Source: Janthinobacterium sp. 1_2014MBL_MicDiv (lineage in GTDB: Bacteria > Pseudomonadota > Gammaproteobacteria > Burkholderiales > Burkholderiaceae_D). From it: a stretch of DNA of 64,000 nucleotides. Under the pieces are notes generated by a model. That model made no database searches, was not told the origin of the DNA, and saw only the letters and a program-made list of their open reading frames with translations. The position numbers and the translations under genes are program-made. Numbering within the stretch: position 1 is the first letter of the stretch; each line of letters opens with the position of its first letter. The stretch is taken from NCBI RefSeq assembly GCF_001865675.1, contig NZ_CP011319.1, positions 1,426,001-1,490,000 on the forward strand, in the 5' to 3' direction. Positions 26,718-36,730 of the stretch are shown in pieces.

Positions 26718-27269
26718 TCAGCCGCCGGTTGCCGGCAGCACGCCCAGCGAGGCCGGGGCTTCCACCAATGCCGCCGGCTTGGCTTGCTCCGCATCCTTGC
26801 ATTCGTTGGCCAGCTGGCGTCCCTGCTTGGAATCGAGCAGCATGCCCTTGGCCGGAATGCCGATCCAGACCAGGCCATACAGGCGGTTTTCGAAGCGGTT
26901 GGCGCCGGTGGTGGTGCCGACACGGCTCAGGCGGTGCAGGCGCTTCTTCCAGCGCAGGGCGATGTGTTTGTCATCCGTGGCATTGGTGTAGATGGTAATT
27001 TTATTACCAAGTTCACAATTGAAATCCGTGGAGGCGGAGCCTGCGGTGTCCGGCTCGTCGGACTCTTCCTTGTCGATGACCGACATGGCCAGTGGATGCG
27101 CTTCCTTGGCGGCAGCTTTTGCCTTGGTGGTCTTGGCCTTGGCCTTGACCACCTTGGCTTTTGCCGGCGCCTTGGCGGTGTCCGTGGCGGCGAAACTGGC
27201 TGGCGTCAGCGTGAGGGTCATCGCGCCCAGCGCGACGCTGCAGGCAATTGCTAATTTGGAGATGGACAT
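26718..27269 (-). CDS. Exported protein with MliC-like domain
   Basis: A 183-residue protein with a clear signal peptide ('MSISKLAIACSVALGAMTLTLTPASFAATD'), then a Lys/Ala-rich stretch (about 32-60) that may be unstructured. The C-terminal 90 residues begin 'FNCELGNKITIYTN' and end near 'LANECKDAE'. This resembles the MliC fold (a beta-barrel closed by a Cys pair) of C-type lysozyme inhibitors. The match is by pattern only, so a lysozyme-inhibitor role is a suggestion. The start at 27269 has AGGA upstream. It lies between the CoA lyase gene (13 bp) and acnA on the same strand. Confidence 0.7.
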   Translation of the reverse strand: MSISKLAIACSVALGAMTLTLTPASFAATDTAKAPAKAKVVKAKAKTTKAKAAAKEAHPLAMSVIDKEESDEPDTAGSASTDFNCELGNKITIYTNATDDKHIALRWKKRLHRLSRVGTTTGANRFENRLYGLVWIGIPAKGMLLDSKQGRQLANECKDAEQAKPAALVEAPASLGVLPATGG

Positions 27270-27282
27270 CGTGTAATTCCTG

Positions 27283-28281
27283 TCAGTTTTCAGTGGTGCT
27301 GGAAGAGGGGGTATTGAGTAATGCCGCGGCCGCCTCGGGCAGGCCCAGGCCCGCCAGTTTGGCGCGTTGCAAAACGGTCCAATAATATCGGTAGCTGGCG
27401 CGGTCGTGCAAGCGGCCATTTTGCGCGATCGGGCCCCAGTTGGCGCGCAGCGCCTCATTCAGGATATTGCTCGCCTCGTTGACTTCGGACAGGCGCGGCG
27501 TGAAAGCCTTGATGATGGGCTTGATCTGGTCCGGATGGATGCTCCACATGCGCGTATAGCCGAACTCGGCCGTCGCGCGCTGGGCATCGTTGGCCACCAC
27601 GGCCGAATCGCGCACATCGGTCGTCACGTTATGCGACGGCACCTTGCCATGCGCGTGGCAGGCGGCGGCCACTTCGAGCTTGGCGCGCACCACCAGCGGA
27701 TGGGTGAACTGGCCCGGCGTGCGCATGGCGGCGGCCGGGATGGCGCCGTAATGGGCGGAGACGAAATCCATGATGCCGAAGGACAGGCATTCGACCTGGG
27801 GCAGGGCGGCGATGGCGTAGGCGTCGCGCAGCGCGCCGTGCGTCTCGATCAGTATATGCACGGGCAAGTCGTCGCGGCCGGCGCGGCGCGCGTGCAGGTT
27901 GATCAGGTCGATGGCCAGCATGGCGTCCTGCACGCCGCCCACCTTGGGCACGGCGATGTAGGCCAGGCGGGATGCGGCGGCACAGATGAGTTCCACGTCG
28001 CGCGCAAAGAACGGGCTGTCGACGTCGTGCACGCGCACGCCGATGCGGTTGAACTGGTTGTCGTCGCTGGCCAGCAGGCCGGCGATCATCTGCGCGTGCG
28101 CTTCTTCATTGCCGGCGCTGGCGCCGTCTTCGCAGTCGAAAGTGATGTCGAACAGGGGCCCAAGCTCTTGTTGCAAAGCAATCGATTTACGCATCAGCTT
28201 TTCAGAGCCGGCGTAGTGGTCGCAAGCGGCGAGCAACAGCGGCTGGCGTTTGCCTTGGAATAAAACCTCGGAAGGGTGCAT
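27283..28281 (-). CDS. HpcH/HpaI aldolase, CitE-like CoA-ester lyase
   Basis: A 332-residue TIM-barrel lyase of the citrate lyase beta/malyl-CoA lyase group. 'DITFDCEDGASAGNEEAHAQ' carries the acidic metal-binding motif near the N-terminus, and 'VHILIETHGALRDAYAIAALPQVECLSFGIMDFVSAHYG' carries the second Glu/Asp pair. Members cleave malyl-CoA, citramalyl-CoA or related beta-hydroxyacyl-CoA into acetyl-CoA plus a 2-oxo acid. No citrate lyase alpha or gamma genes are nearby, so a CitE-like stand-alone lyase is more likely than true citrate lyase. The substrate is undetermined. The ribosome binding site is weak. Confidence 0.82.
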   Translation of the reverse strand: MHPSEVLFQGKRQPLLLAACDHYAGSEKLMRKSIALQQELGPLFDITFDCEDGASAGNEEAHAQMIAGLLASDDNQFNRIGVRVHDVDSPFFARDVELICAAASRLAYIAVPKVGGVQDAMLAIDLINLHARRAGRDDLPVHILIETHGALRDAYAIAALPQVECLSFGIMDFVSAHYGAIPAAAMRTPGQFTHPLVVRAKLEVAAACHAHGKVPSHNVTTDVRDSAVVANDAQRATAEFGYTRMWSIHPDQIKPIIKAFTPRLSEVNEASNILNEALRANWGPIAQNGRLHDRASYRYYWTVLQRAKLAGLGLPEAAAALLNTPSSSTTEN

Positions 28282-28314
28282 GCTTAAGGCATTTCTGCAG
28301 GTAAAGACTACTTG

Positions 28315-28350
28315 ATAAAACAGCCGCGCCGCGACGTGCGCGGAGCGGCC
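28315..28350 (-). terminator. Probable terminator after mdh
   Basis: On the minus strand a GC-rich stem (GGCCGC...GCGGC over 28349-28323 with inner CGCG pairs) is followed by TGTTTTATC. A second hairpin, GGCGGCGC with GCGCCGCC, lies just before it at 28360-28385. Together they probably separate mdh from the CoA lyase transcript. Confidence 0.55.
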
Positions 28351-28395
28351 TGCTTGGCGGGCGGCGCAACATACGCCGCGCCGCCAGGACTGGAT

Positions 28396-29385
28396 TTATG
28401 CCAGCAGGTGTTTCACGCCTTCGCGCTCTTCGGTCAGCTCTTTCAGGGTCAGGTTGATGCGCTCTTGCGAGAATGCATCGATTTCCAGACCTTGAACGAT
28501 GGTGTACTCGCCGTTGTCGGTGGTGACAGGGAAGCCGAACACGGTGCCTTCAGGAATGCCATACGAGCCATCCGAAGGAACGCCCATGGTGGTCCACTTG
28601 CCGGCGGTGCCCAGCATCCAGTCATGGATGTGGTCGATGGCGGCGTTCGCTGCCGACGCTGCCGACGACAGGCCGCGCGCTTCGATGATGGCCGCGCCGC
28701 GCTTGCCGACGGTAGGCAGGAAGGTGTTGGCGTTCCATTCCTGGTCGTTGATCAGGTCTTTCACAGCCTTGCCGTTCACGGTGGCGAAGCGGTAGTCGGC
28801 GTACATCGTTGGCGAGTGGTTGCCCCAGACGGTCAGCTTCTCGATATCTTTCACGGCGGTGCCGGTCTTGGCAGCCACTTGCGACAGGGCGCGGTTGTGG
28901 TCCAGGCGCAGCATGGCGGTGAAGTTTTTCGCTGGCAGCGATGGCGCCGATTTCATGGCGATATAGGCGTTGGTGTTGGCAGGGTTGCCGACCACCAGGA
29001 CTTTCACGTTGCGCGAAGCGACGGCGTCGAGCGCCTTGCCTTGCACCGTGAAGATCTGTGCGTTCGCTTCCAGCAGGTCCTTGCGTTCCATGCCTGGGCC
29101 GCGTGGGCGCGCGCCGACCAGTACGGCCACGTCGACGTCCTTGAATGCGGTCAGCGGATCGGAATGGGCGGTCATTTCCGTCAGCAGCGGGAAGGCGCAG
29201 TCGTCGATTTCCATCATCACGCCCTTGAGCGCCTTCTGGGCTTTTTCGTCCGGGATTTCAAGCAGTTGCAAGATGACAGGCTGGTCTTTGCCGAGCATGT
29301 CGCCATTGGCGATGCGGAACAACAGGGCGTAGCCGATCTGGCCGGCGGCGCCGGTCACTGCAACACGCATTGGGGTTTTAGCCAT
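28396..29385 (-). CDS. mdh: Malate dehydrogenase
   Basis: A 329-residue NAD-dependent malate dehydrogenase, cytosolic, of the cytosolic-eukaryote/LDH-like type usual in betaproteobacteria. The Rossmann motif is 'VAVTGAAGQIGYALL' (about 8-22). Substrate arginines lie in 'GARPRGPGMERKDLL', and the catalytic His lies in 'VWGNHSPTMYADYR' (about 190). It converts malate to oxaloacetate for GltA, encoded on the other side of the gntR-sdh block. It is divergent from gntR across a region with a strong palindrome. Confidence 0.96.
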   Translation of the reverse strand: MAKTPMRVAVTGAAGQIGYALLFRIANGDMLGKDQPVILQLLEIPDEKAQKALKGVMMEIDDCAFPLLTEMTAHSDPLTAFKDVDVAVLVGARPRGPGMERKDLLEANAQIFTVQGKALDAVASRNVKVLVVGNPANTNAYIAMKSAPSLPAKNFTAMLRLDHNRALSQVAAKTGTAVKDIEKLTVWGNHSPTMYADYRFATVNGKAVKDLINDQEWNANTFLPTVGKRGAAIIEARGLSSAASAANAAIDHIHDWMLGTAGKWTTMGVPSDGSYGIPEGTVFGFPVTTDNGEYTIVQGLEIDAFSQERINLTLKELTEEREGVKHLLA

Positions 29386-29617
29386 GATGAATCTCCAAAA
29401 ATGGGAAAGAAAACGGGCTTGAAGCTGGGCTTACGCTTATCCGGAAAAACTATAATGATACCAAAACCGGCCGGCGCCACCGAATTGCTGGTGTACGCTG
29501 CCGTCACGCCTGTGCTGCTCGAGACCAGAGTGGCTGGCCGACAACATAAAACGCTGGCTCACAAGTTTTATCGAGGGCAGTTTAGGCCTCCGATCTCTAT
29601 CTGTCAATCATATCTTA

Positions 29618-29633
29618 TGTCTTATATAAGACA
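29618..29633. promoter_or_regulatory. Perfect palindrome TGTCTTATATAAGACA, probable GntR operator
   Basis: A 16-bp perfect dyad in the 305-bp gap between the divergent mdh and gntR genes, 58 bp before the gntR ATG. GntR/HutC-type regulators commonly bind such AT-centred dyads at their own promoters. No second copy was found by eye at acnA, sdhC, gltA or sucA. The palindrome is certain; the binding protein is inferred. Confidence 0.6.
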
Positions 29634-29690
29634 GATAACTGCGAGTGTTTTACTGGACGCGGGCAGTGATTTGTGTTGAAATGTCGGACT

Positions 29691-30575
29691 ATGAATTCCG
29701 CCTCGTCCAATCTGACCAACAATGCCACTGCTGCAAGCGGGGCGGTCAGTCCGACCGCGGGCACCCCGGCCGCGCCTGCTGCGGCACCGGCCGCCAGCGT
29801 TTCCCCCCCTGTCGCCAGCGTCAATACCACTGCCGTGGTCATGCCTGTGGCGAACGCCTCGCCCACCTTCAGTCCCTTATATCAGCAGATCAAGGCGCTC
29901 ATCACGCAGAGCCTGCAATCGGGCGAATGGAAGCCGGGCGAGCTGATCCCCAGTGAAGTCGAGCTGGCCGGCCGTTTCAAGGTCAGCCAGGGCACGGTGC
30001 GCAAGGCCATCGATGAGCTGGCCGCCGAGAACCTTGTCATGCGCCGCCAGGGCAAGGGCACCTTCGTTTCCACCCACCATGAGGCGCGCGCGCATTTCCG
30101 CTTCCTGCGCCTGGTGCCGGACGAAGGCGTGCCGCATTATCCAGAAAGCAAGTTTATCGAGGTCAAGCGCGTGCGCGCGCCGGCCGACGTGGCGCGCCTG
30201 ATGGACCTGAAGTCCGGCGACGCCGTCATCTTCATCAAGCGCGTCCAGTATTTCGACGGCGTGCCGACGATCGTCGAGGAACTGTGGCTGCCGGGCCTGA
30301 TCTTCAAGGGCCTGACTGCCGAGCGCCTGGTGGAATACAAGGGCCCCATGTATGGCCTGTTTGAAACGGAATTTGGCACGCGCATGATACGTGCGTCCGA
30401 GCAGATCCGCGCCGTGTGCGCCGACGCGGGCGCGGCGCAACTGTTGAATATCGACCTCGGCACGCCCTTGCTCAGTTCCGAGCGCGTGTCGTTTACCTAC
30501 GGCGACAAGCCGGTCGAACTGCGCCGGGGCTTGTACCTGACCAGTCGTCATCATTATCAGAATGAACTCAGCTGA
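29691..30575 (+). CDS. GntR-family (HutC/UTRA) transcriptional regulator
   Basis: A 294-residue regulator, longer than the usual 240 because of a low-complexity Ala/Thr/Pro/Val tail at the N-terminus (about 1-60). The winged helix follows with 'FSPLYQQIKALITQSLQSGEW', 'SEVELAGRFKVSQGTVRKAIDEL' and 'GKGTFV'. The UTRA effector domain runs from about 140 to the end. An in-frame GTG at 29673 is a possible alternative start; the ribosome binding site is weak for both. Its place between mdh and sdhCDAB, with a palindrome at its promoter, suggests that it senses a carboxylic acid and controls TCA genes. That is inference from context. Confidence 0.85.
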   Translation: MNSASSNLTNNATAASGAVSPTAGTPAAPAAAPAASVSPPVASVNTTAVVMPVANASPTFSPLYQQIKALITQSLQSGEWKPGELIPSEVELAGRFKVSQGTVRKAIDELAAENLVMRRQGKGTFVSTHHEARAHFRFLRLVPDEGVPHYPESKFIEVKRVRAPADVARLMDLKSGDAVIFIKRVQYFDGVPTIVEELWLPGLIFKGLTAERLVEYKGPMYGLFETEFGTRMIRASEQIRAVCADAGAAQLLNIDLGTPLLSSERVSFTYGDKPVELRRGLYLTSRHHYQNELS

Positions 30576-30674
30576 AGCAGCGGGGCGCCCGCGGGCGCCC
30601 GCACAAGCGGCAAGGCTGAAGTACATCGCTTGTAAAGTGCGCGCCGCAAGGCGGGCGCTGGAGACAACAGAGTG

Positions 30675-30720
30675 CGCAGGCAAAGCGTGGCCAGCCCCGG
30701 CGGGCTGTGCTTTGCCTGCG
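30675..30720 (+). other. 46-nt imperfect hairpin between gntR and sdhC
   Basis: CGCAGGCAAAGC (30675-30686) pairs perfectly with GCTTTGCCTGCG (30709-30720), and inside it AGCCC pairs with GGGCT. It has no T-run. It lies about 100 bp after the gntR stop and 160 bp before sdhC. It may end the gntR transcript, protect RNA ends or form part of the sdh leader. Confidence 0.5.
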
Positions 30721-30765
30721 ATTCTGTAACTAAATTACGTGAACTACGGAAAGTAGCGCGGTATT

Positions 30766-30838
30766 TTGTAGTAAAAAACCATTTTGGTTATATGTAACAA
30801 TAGATATTGGTATGGGTTGCGAAAATCGGCGAAAATCG
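30766..30838 (+). promoter_or_regulatory. Candidate sdh promoter region
   Basis: TTGTAG (from about 30766) and TATATG about 17 bp downstream can serve as -35 and -10 in an AT-rich stretch unlike its surroundings. A tandem direct repeat of GCGAAAATCG follows (30819-30828 and 30829-30838), 43 bp before the sdhC start. No known operator was recognised. Confidence 0.35.
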
Positions 30839-30881
30839 CGGCTTCAATATTTAGTTGAAATTCAAAGGGGAGGTTTTTGTT

Positions 30882-31304
30882 ATGTCTGAAGCCGTAAGAG
30901 AAGTACCAAAAAAAGAACGGCCGCAATTCCGTAACATCCATGTTACCGAATTGTCGAATTACCGCATGGCTATCGGCGCCATCGTCTCGATCCTGCATCG
31001 TATCAGCGGCATCATCATTTTCGCCCTGCTGCCGTGCATCCTGTACATGCTGGAACTGAGCCTGCGTTCCGAAATGTCCTACGCCTACTTCCAGGGCATC
31101 GCCTCGCACTGGTTCGTCAAGCTGATCACCCTCGCTCTGGTCTGGGCCTTCCTGCACCACTTCTGTGCCGGTATCCGCCACCTGCTCATGGACGTGCACG
31201 TCGCCGCCGAGAAAGAACCCGCGCGCAACACGGCCAAGTTCGTGCTGGTGATCAGTCTGGTACTGACCGCCCTGGTCGCATTGAAACTGTTTGGAGTATT
31301 TTAA
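30882..31304 (+). CDS. sdhC: Succinate dehydrogenase cytochrome b556 subunit
   Basis: A 140-residue membrane anchor with three hydrophobic helices. 'IVSILHRISGIIIF' supplies the quinone-site motif (HRxSG), and 'FLHHFCAGIRHLLMD' contains the heme-ligand His region. It anchors the SdhAB dimer to the inner membrane and passes electrons to ubiquinone. The start at 30882 follows GGGGAGG; the ATG-like frame start at 30855 lacks a site. Its TAA overlaps the sdhD ATG (TAATG). Confidence 0.95.
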   Translation: MSEAVREVPKKERPQFRNIHVTELSNYRMAIGAIVSILHRISGIIIFALLPCILYMLELSLRSEMSYAYFQGIASHWFVKLITLALVWAFLHHFCAGIRHLLMDVHVAAEKEPARNTAKFVLVISLVLTALVALKLFGVF

Positions 31305-31669
31305 TGGCAAACAATAACATCGGACCGAAACGCCTCGTCGTCGGCGCCCACTACGGCTTGCGCGACTGGCTGGCGCAACGCGTCACCGCCCTCGTCATGG
31401 TGGCCTATGTCGCCATCCTGCTGATCGCCTTCCTTACCGGCAGCAACTTCAGCTATGAAGGCTGGGCAGGATTGTTTGCGCAGCAATGGTTCAAATTATT
31501 CAGCCTGGTGACGTTCGTCGCCCTGTTCTACCACGCATGGGTCGGCGTACGCAATATCTGGATGGACTACGTGAAAAGCGTTGGCCTCCGCATGACCCTG
31601 CAAATTGCCACCATGCTGTGGTTGATCGCTTGTGCCGCCTGGACGGTACAGATACTCTGGAGTGTGTAA
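31304..31669 (+). CDS. sdhD: Succinate dehydrogenase hydrophobic membrane anchor
   Basis: A 121-residue subunit with three predicted membrane helices. 'GLRDWLAQRVTALVMVAYVAILL' begins the first, and 'LFYHAWVGVRNIWMDYV' contains the conserved His and Asp near the heme and quinone sites. It starts in the sdhC stop codon, so translation is coupled. It completes the anchor of complex II. Confidence 0.94.
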   Translation: MANNNIGPKRLVVGAHYGLRDWLAQRVTALVMVAYVAILLIAFLTGSNFSYEGWAGLFAQQWFKLFSLVTFVALFYHAWVGVRNIWMDYVKSVGLRMTLQIATMLWLIACAAWTVQILWSV

Positions 31670-31671
31670 TC

Positions 31672-33453
<1,782 letters not shown>

Positions 33454-33462
33454 GGCTATACC

Positions 33463-34173
33463 ATGGCACGCACTCTCAAATTTAAAATCTACCGCTACGA
33501 TCCTGACCAGGATGCCAAGCCGTACATGCAAGACCTGACGGTCGAACTGAAAGACACCGACAAGATGCTGCTCGACGCACTGCAGCGCATCAAGTCGGAC
33601 GTCGATGACTCGCTGGCCCTGCGCCGCTCGTGCCGCGAAGGCGTGTGCGGTTCGGACGCGATGAACATCAACGGCAAGAACGGTCTGGCCTGCACCACCA
33701 ACCTGAACGAACTGACCGAGCCTATCGTGCTGCGTCCGTTGCCAGGTCTGCCAGTCATCCGCGACCTGATCGTCGACATGACGCAATTCTTCAAGCAGTA
33801 CGATTCGATCAAGCCGTTCCTGATCAACGATTCGATCCCGCCTGAAAAAGAACGCCTGCAAACGCCGGAACAGCGCGAAGAACTCGATGGCCTGTACGAG
33901 TGCATCCTGTGCGCCTGCTGCTCCACGTCGTGCCCGTCGTTCTGGTGGAATCCGGACAAATTCGTCGGTCCTGCCGGCCTGCTGCAAGCCTACCGCTTCA
34001 TCGCCGATTCGCGCGACGAAGCCACCGGTGCGCGTCTGGACAACCTGGAAGATCCGTACCGTCTGTTCCGCTGCCACTCGATCATGAACTGTGTCGACGT
34101 TTGCCCGAAAGGGTTGAACCCGAACAAGGCGATCGGCAAGATCAAGGAATTGATGGTCCGCCGCGCGATCTGA
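33463..34173 (+). CDS. sdhB: Succinate dehydrogenase iron-sulfur subunit
   Basis: A 236-residue electron-transfer subunit between SdhA and the membrane anchor. All three clusters are visible: [2Fe-2S] in 'SCREGVCGSDAMNINGKNGL' followed by Cys, [4Fe-4S] in 'CILCACCSTSCPS', and [3Fe-4S] in 'CHSIMNCVDVCPKGLNP'. It starts 9 bp after sdhA. Confidence 0.97.
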   Translation: MARTLKFKIYRYDPDQDAKPYMQDLTVELKDTDKMLLDALQRIKSDVDDSLALRRSCREGVCGSDAMNINGKNGLACTTNLNELTEPIVLRPLPGLPVIRDLIVDMTQFFKQYDSIKPFLINDSIPPEKERLQTPEQREELDGLYECILCACCSTSCPSFWWNPDKFVGPAGLLQAYRFIADSRDEATGARLDNLEDPYRLFRCHSIMNCVDVCPKGLNPNKAIGKIKELMVRRAI

Positions 34174-34290
34174 TTCGTCTGATCGCGTCCGCCGGGCGCC
34201 GTTTGCCGGAAGAGGGTATCCTCGCTTCCTGGCAGGCGGCGCCTGCAAAGCAGCACCGTGCCGCAAGGCACATGTAAAGTGGTAAACCAA

Positions 34291-34572
34291 ATGACAGAAT
34301 CAATTTTGTCCTCGCATCAGGCCGACCCGGCCAACCGCGCCCGCCTGCGCTGGCGTTCACGCCGTGGCCTGCTGGAAAACGACATCATCCTGACCCGTTT
34401 TCTCGATGCGTATGAAACCGAATTGACCGATGAAGAAGTTGACGCGCTGACGCGTTTGCTGGATTTATCGGACAATGCGTTAATGGATCTGGTACTGGCC
34501 CGTAAAGAGCCGGAAGGCGAAGTCGATCTGCCGCATGTGCATGCACTGCTGCAACGACTGCGCATTGCCTAG
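34291..34572 (+). CDS. sdhE: FAD assembly factor SdhE
   Basis: A 93-residue helical protein of the SdhE/YgfY family. The signature RGxxE is present in 'WRSRRGLLENDIILTRFL' (about 21-38). It promotes covalent attachment of FAD to SdhA. The ATG at 34291 is preferred because the longer frame from 34258 begins with unrelated residues. It lies 117 bp after sdhB and 122 bp before gltA, within the TCA run. Confidence 0.93.
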   Translation: MTESILSSHQADPANRARLRWRSRRGLLENDIILTRFLDAYETELTDEEVDALTRLLDLSDNALMDLVLARKEPEGEVDLPHVHALLQRLRIA

Positions 34573-34694
34573 ACGCCTGGGCGATATATTGCAAACGGTG
34601 CGAGTGGCGCGCTGTAGCAACGCCGAATTGCGTTGCGAATTGCAGCCAGAATTTTTGATTTTAATTTCGACTCACTCCCGAGAAGGAAGAGCCC

Positions 34695-35999
34695 ATGAAT
34701 ACCTCTGACACAAAAGCTACCCTGTCGTTCTCCGATGGCAGCCCATCGCTTGAATTTCCCATCTACAAAGGCACCGTAGGCCCGGACGTCATCGACATCC
34801 GCAAGCTGTACGCCGGTAGCGGCAAGTTCACCTACGACCCAGGCTTTATGTCGACCGCCTCGTGCAATTCGTCGATCACCTACATCGACGGCGACAAGGG
34901 CGAACTGCTGTACCGCGGTTACCCGATCGAACAGTTGGCCGTCAACGCCGACTTCATGGAATCGTGCTACTTGCTGCTGAACGGCGAATTGCCGAACGCG
35001 GCGCAAAAAGCCAAGTTCGTCGACACCGTGACCAAGCACACGATGGTGCACGAGCAGATGCAATTCTTCTTCCGTGGCTTCCGCCGCGATGCGCATCCGA
35101 TGTCGATCCTGGTCGGCACCGTCGGCGCGCTGGCGTCGTTCTACCATGATTCGCTGGACATCAACGACCCGCGTCACCGCGAAGTGTCGGCCATCCGCCT
35201 GATCGCCAAGATGCCGACCCTGGTCGCCATGACCTACAAGTACTCGATCGGCCAGCCGTTCACGTACCCGCGCAACGACCTGTCGTACAGCGCCAACTTC
35301 ATGCACATGATGTTCGCCAACCCGTGCGAAGACTACAAGGTCAACGACGTGCTGGTGCGCGCCCTGGACCGCATCCTGATCCTGCACGCGGACCACGAGC
35401 AAAACGCCTCGACGTCGACCGTCCGCCTGGCCGGTTCGTCGGGCGCCAACCCGTTCGCCTGTATCGCTGCCGGCATCGCCTGCCTGTGGGGCCCTGCCCA
35501 TGGCGGCGCCAACGAAGCGGCACTGAACATGCTGAAGGAAATCGGCACCGTCGAGAACATCCCTGCCTTCATCGAGCAAGTCAAGGACAAGAACTCCGGC
35601 GTCAAGCTGATGGGCTTTGGCCACCGCGTGTACAAGAACTTCGACCCGCGCGCCAAGCTGATGCGTGAAACCTGCTACGAAGTGTTGAACGAACTGGGCC
35701 TGCAAGACGACCCGCTGTTCAAGCTGGCGATGGAACTGGAAAAGATTGCACTGAACGACGAATACTTCGTTTCGCGCAAGCTGTACCCGAACGTCGACTT
35801 CTACTCGGGCATCGTGCAATCGGCGCTGGGCATCCCTGTGTCGCTGTTCACCGGTATCTTCGCCATGGCCCGCACCATCGGCTGGATCGCCCAGTGGAAC
35901 GAGATGATCGCCGATCCGGAACAAAAAATCGGCCGTCCGCGTCAGCTGTTCGTCGGCTCGACCACGCGCGAAGTACTGCCACTGGCCAAGCGCGCCTAA
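34695..35999 (+). CDS. gltA: Citrate synthase (type II)
   Basis: A 434-residue enzyme that condenses oxaloacetate and acetyl-CoA to citrate. The catalytic residues are in 'GPAHGGANEAA' (His about 268), 'GFGHRVYKNFDPRA' (His about 309) and 'NVDFYSGIV' (Asp about 366). The N-terminal beta domain ('IDIRKLYAGSGKFTYDPGF') marks the hexameric, NADH-sensitive Gram-negative type. GAGAAGGAAGAG precedes the start. A strong terminator follows the gene. Confidence 0.97.
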   Translation: MNTSDTKATLSFSDGSPSLEFPIYKGTVGPDVIDIRKLYAGSGKFTYDPGFMSTASCNSSITYIDGDKGELLYRGYPIEQLAVNADFMESCYLLLNGELPNAAQKAKFVDTVTKHTMVHEQMQFFFRGFRRDAHPMSILVGTVGALASFYHDSLDINDPRHREVSAIRLIAKMPTLVAMTYKYSIGQPFTYPRNDLSYSANFMHMMFANPCEDYKVNDVLVRALDRILILHADHEQNASTSTVRLAGSSGANPFACIAAGIACLWGPAHGGANEAALNMLKEIGTVENIPAFIEQVKDKNSGVKLMGFGHRVYKNFDPRAKLMRETCYEVLNELGLQDDPLFKLAMELEKIALNDEYFVSRKLYPNVDFYSGIVQSALGIPVSLFTGIFAMARTIGWIAQWNEMIADPEQKIGRPRQLFVGSTTREVLPLAKRA

Positions 36000-36045
36000 G
36001 TTTCGCCGCATAGCCGTTCCTGCCGGGCCTTGCGGCCCGGCGCGC

Positions 36046-36073
36046 AAAAGCGAGCCCGAGGGCTCGCTTTTTT
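36046..36073 (+). terminator. Rho-independent terminator after gltA
   Basis: AAAAGCGAGCCC (36046-36057) pairs with GGGCTCGCTTTT around a three-base loop and ends in six T residues. A GC-rich hairpin (CCGGGCC-ttgc-GGCCCGG) lies just upstream at 36023-36040. Confidence 0.9.
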
Positions 36074-36159
36074 CATGCGCGCGTTAAAAATAGCCGATCA
36101 ATAGCCGCTGGCAGGCAATGCTGCTACGCTCCACCCAGGCAAACCGGAAACAGAACGTG

Positions 36160-36501
36160 ATGAATGAAGACATATGCGCGCCCAGCGGCGTGACCCTGGG
36201 CGAGACGGGATTCGGCTACACCCTGTCGCTGATCGGCGGCAAATACAAGATGCTGATCCTGTACGCGCTCGCTGAAAACAAGGTCCTGCGCCACAATGAA
36301 CTCAAGCGGCATCTCGGCGGCATTGCCTTCAAGACCCTCAGCGTCGTGCTGAAGGAGCTCGAAGCCGATGCGCTGATCATCCGCAAGGAATACCCGCAAG
36401 TGCCACCCAAGGTTGAGTATTTCCTCTCCAGCAAGGGGGCATCGCTGATCCCCGTGCTCCATACCTTGTGCGAGTGGGGCGAACAGCACCAGCCGGCCTG
36501 A
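36160..36501 (+). CDS. HxlR-family transcriptional regulator
   Basis: A 113-residue MarR-like winged-helix regulator. The HxlR pattern is clear: 'GYTLSLIGGKYKMLILYALAENKVLRHNELKRHLGGIAFKTLSVVLKELEADALI'. There is one Cys near the N-terminus (C5) and another near the C-terminus ('HTLCEWGEQHQPA'). HxlR proteins often use a Cys as redox or quinone sensor and control quinone or aldehyde reductases. ATG 36160 is chosen over 36118 because the family starts here. The next gene on the same strand is a quinone-reductase-like flavoprotein, a likely target. Confidence 0.83.
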   Translation: MNEDICAPSGVTLGETGFGYTLSLIGGKYKMLILYALAENKVLRHNELKRHLGGIAFKTLSVVLKELEADALIIRKEYPQVPPKVEYFLSSKGASLIPVLHTLCEWGEQHQPA

Positions 36502-36562
36502 CGCGCAGGTCGAATTGCGCCTTGCCGGGGCTTTCTCGCGTGCTGGTCACTTACTTTTCCTA

Positions 36563-36622
36563 TTGTATGCGTAGTGGCTGTGCGTACTTGTGAAATATAC
36601 CTGCCATGGGTATGCTGCATAC
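36563..36622. promoter_or_regulatory. Possible HxlR operator region
   Basis: The 229-bp gap before the flavoprotein gene is AT-rich near 36545-36600 and contains the dyad GTATGCTGCATAC (36610-36622). A related GTATGCGTA lies near 36565. HxlR proteins bind short dyads at the promoters they control. The evidence is weak. Confidence 0.3.
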
Positions 36623-36730
36623 GCCTCTGGAGGCGCGATGGCGCGCTTCGGGGCAGGGTGGCGGCTTGCCTGCTTTCCGGTGCATGCGGTGCGGCGGCGC
36701 CACCGACCCCACACCCGTGAAAGAAGCACT

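Noticed and set aside
27283..28281. Calling this gene citrate lyase subunit beta (citE)
   Set aside because: The alpha and gamma subunit genes and the citrate lyase ligase are absent nearby; stand-alone homologues act on other CoA esters, so no symbol was given.
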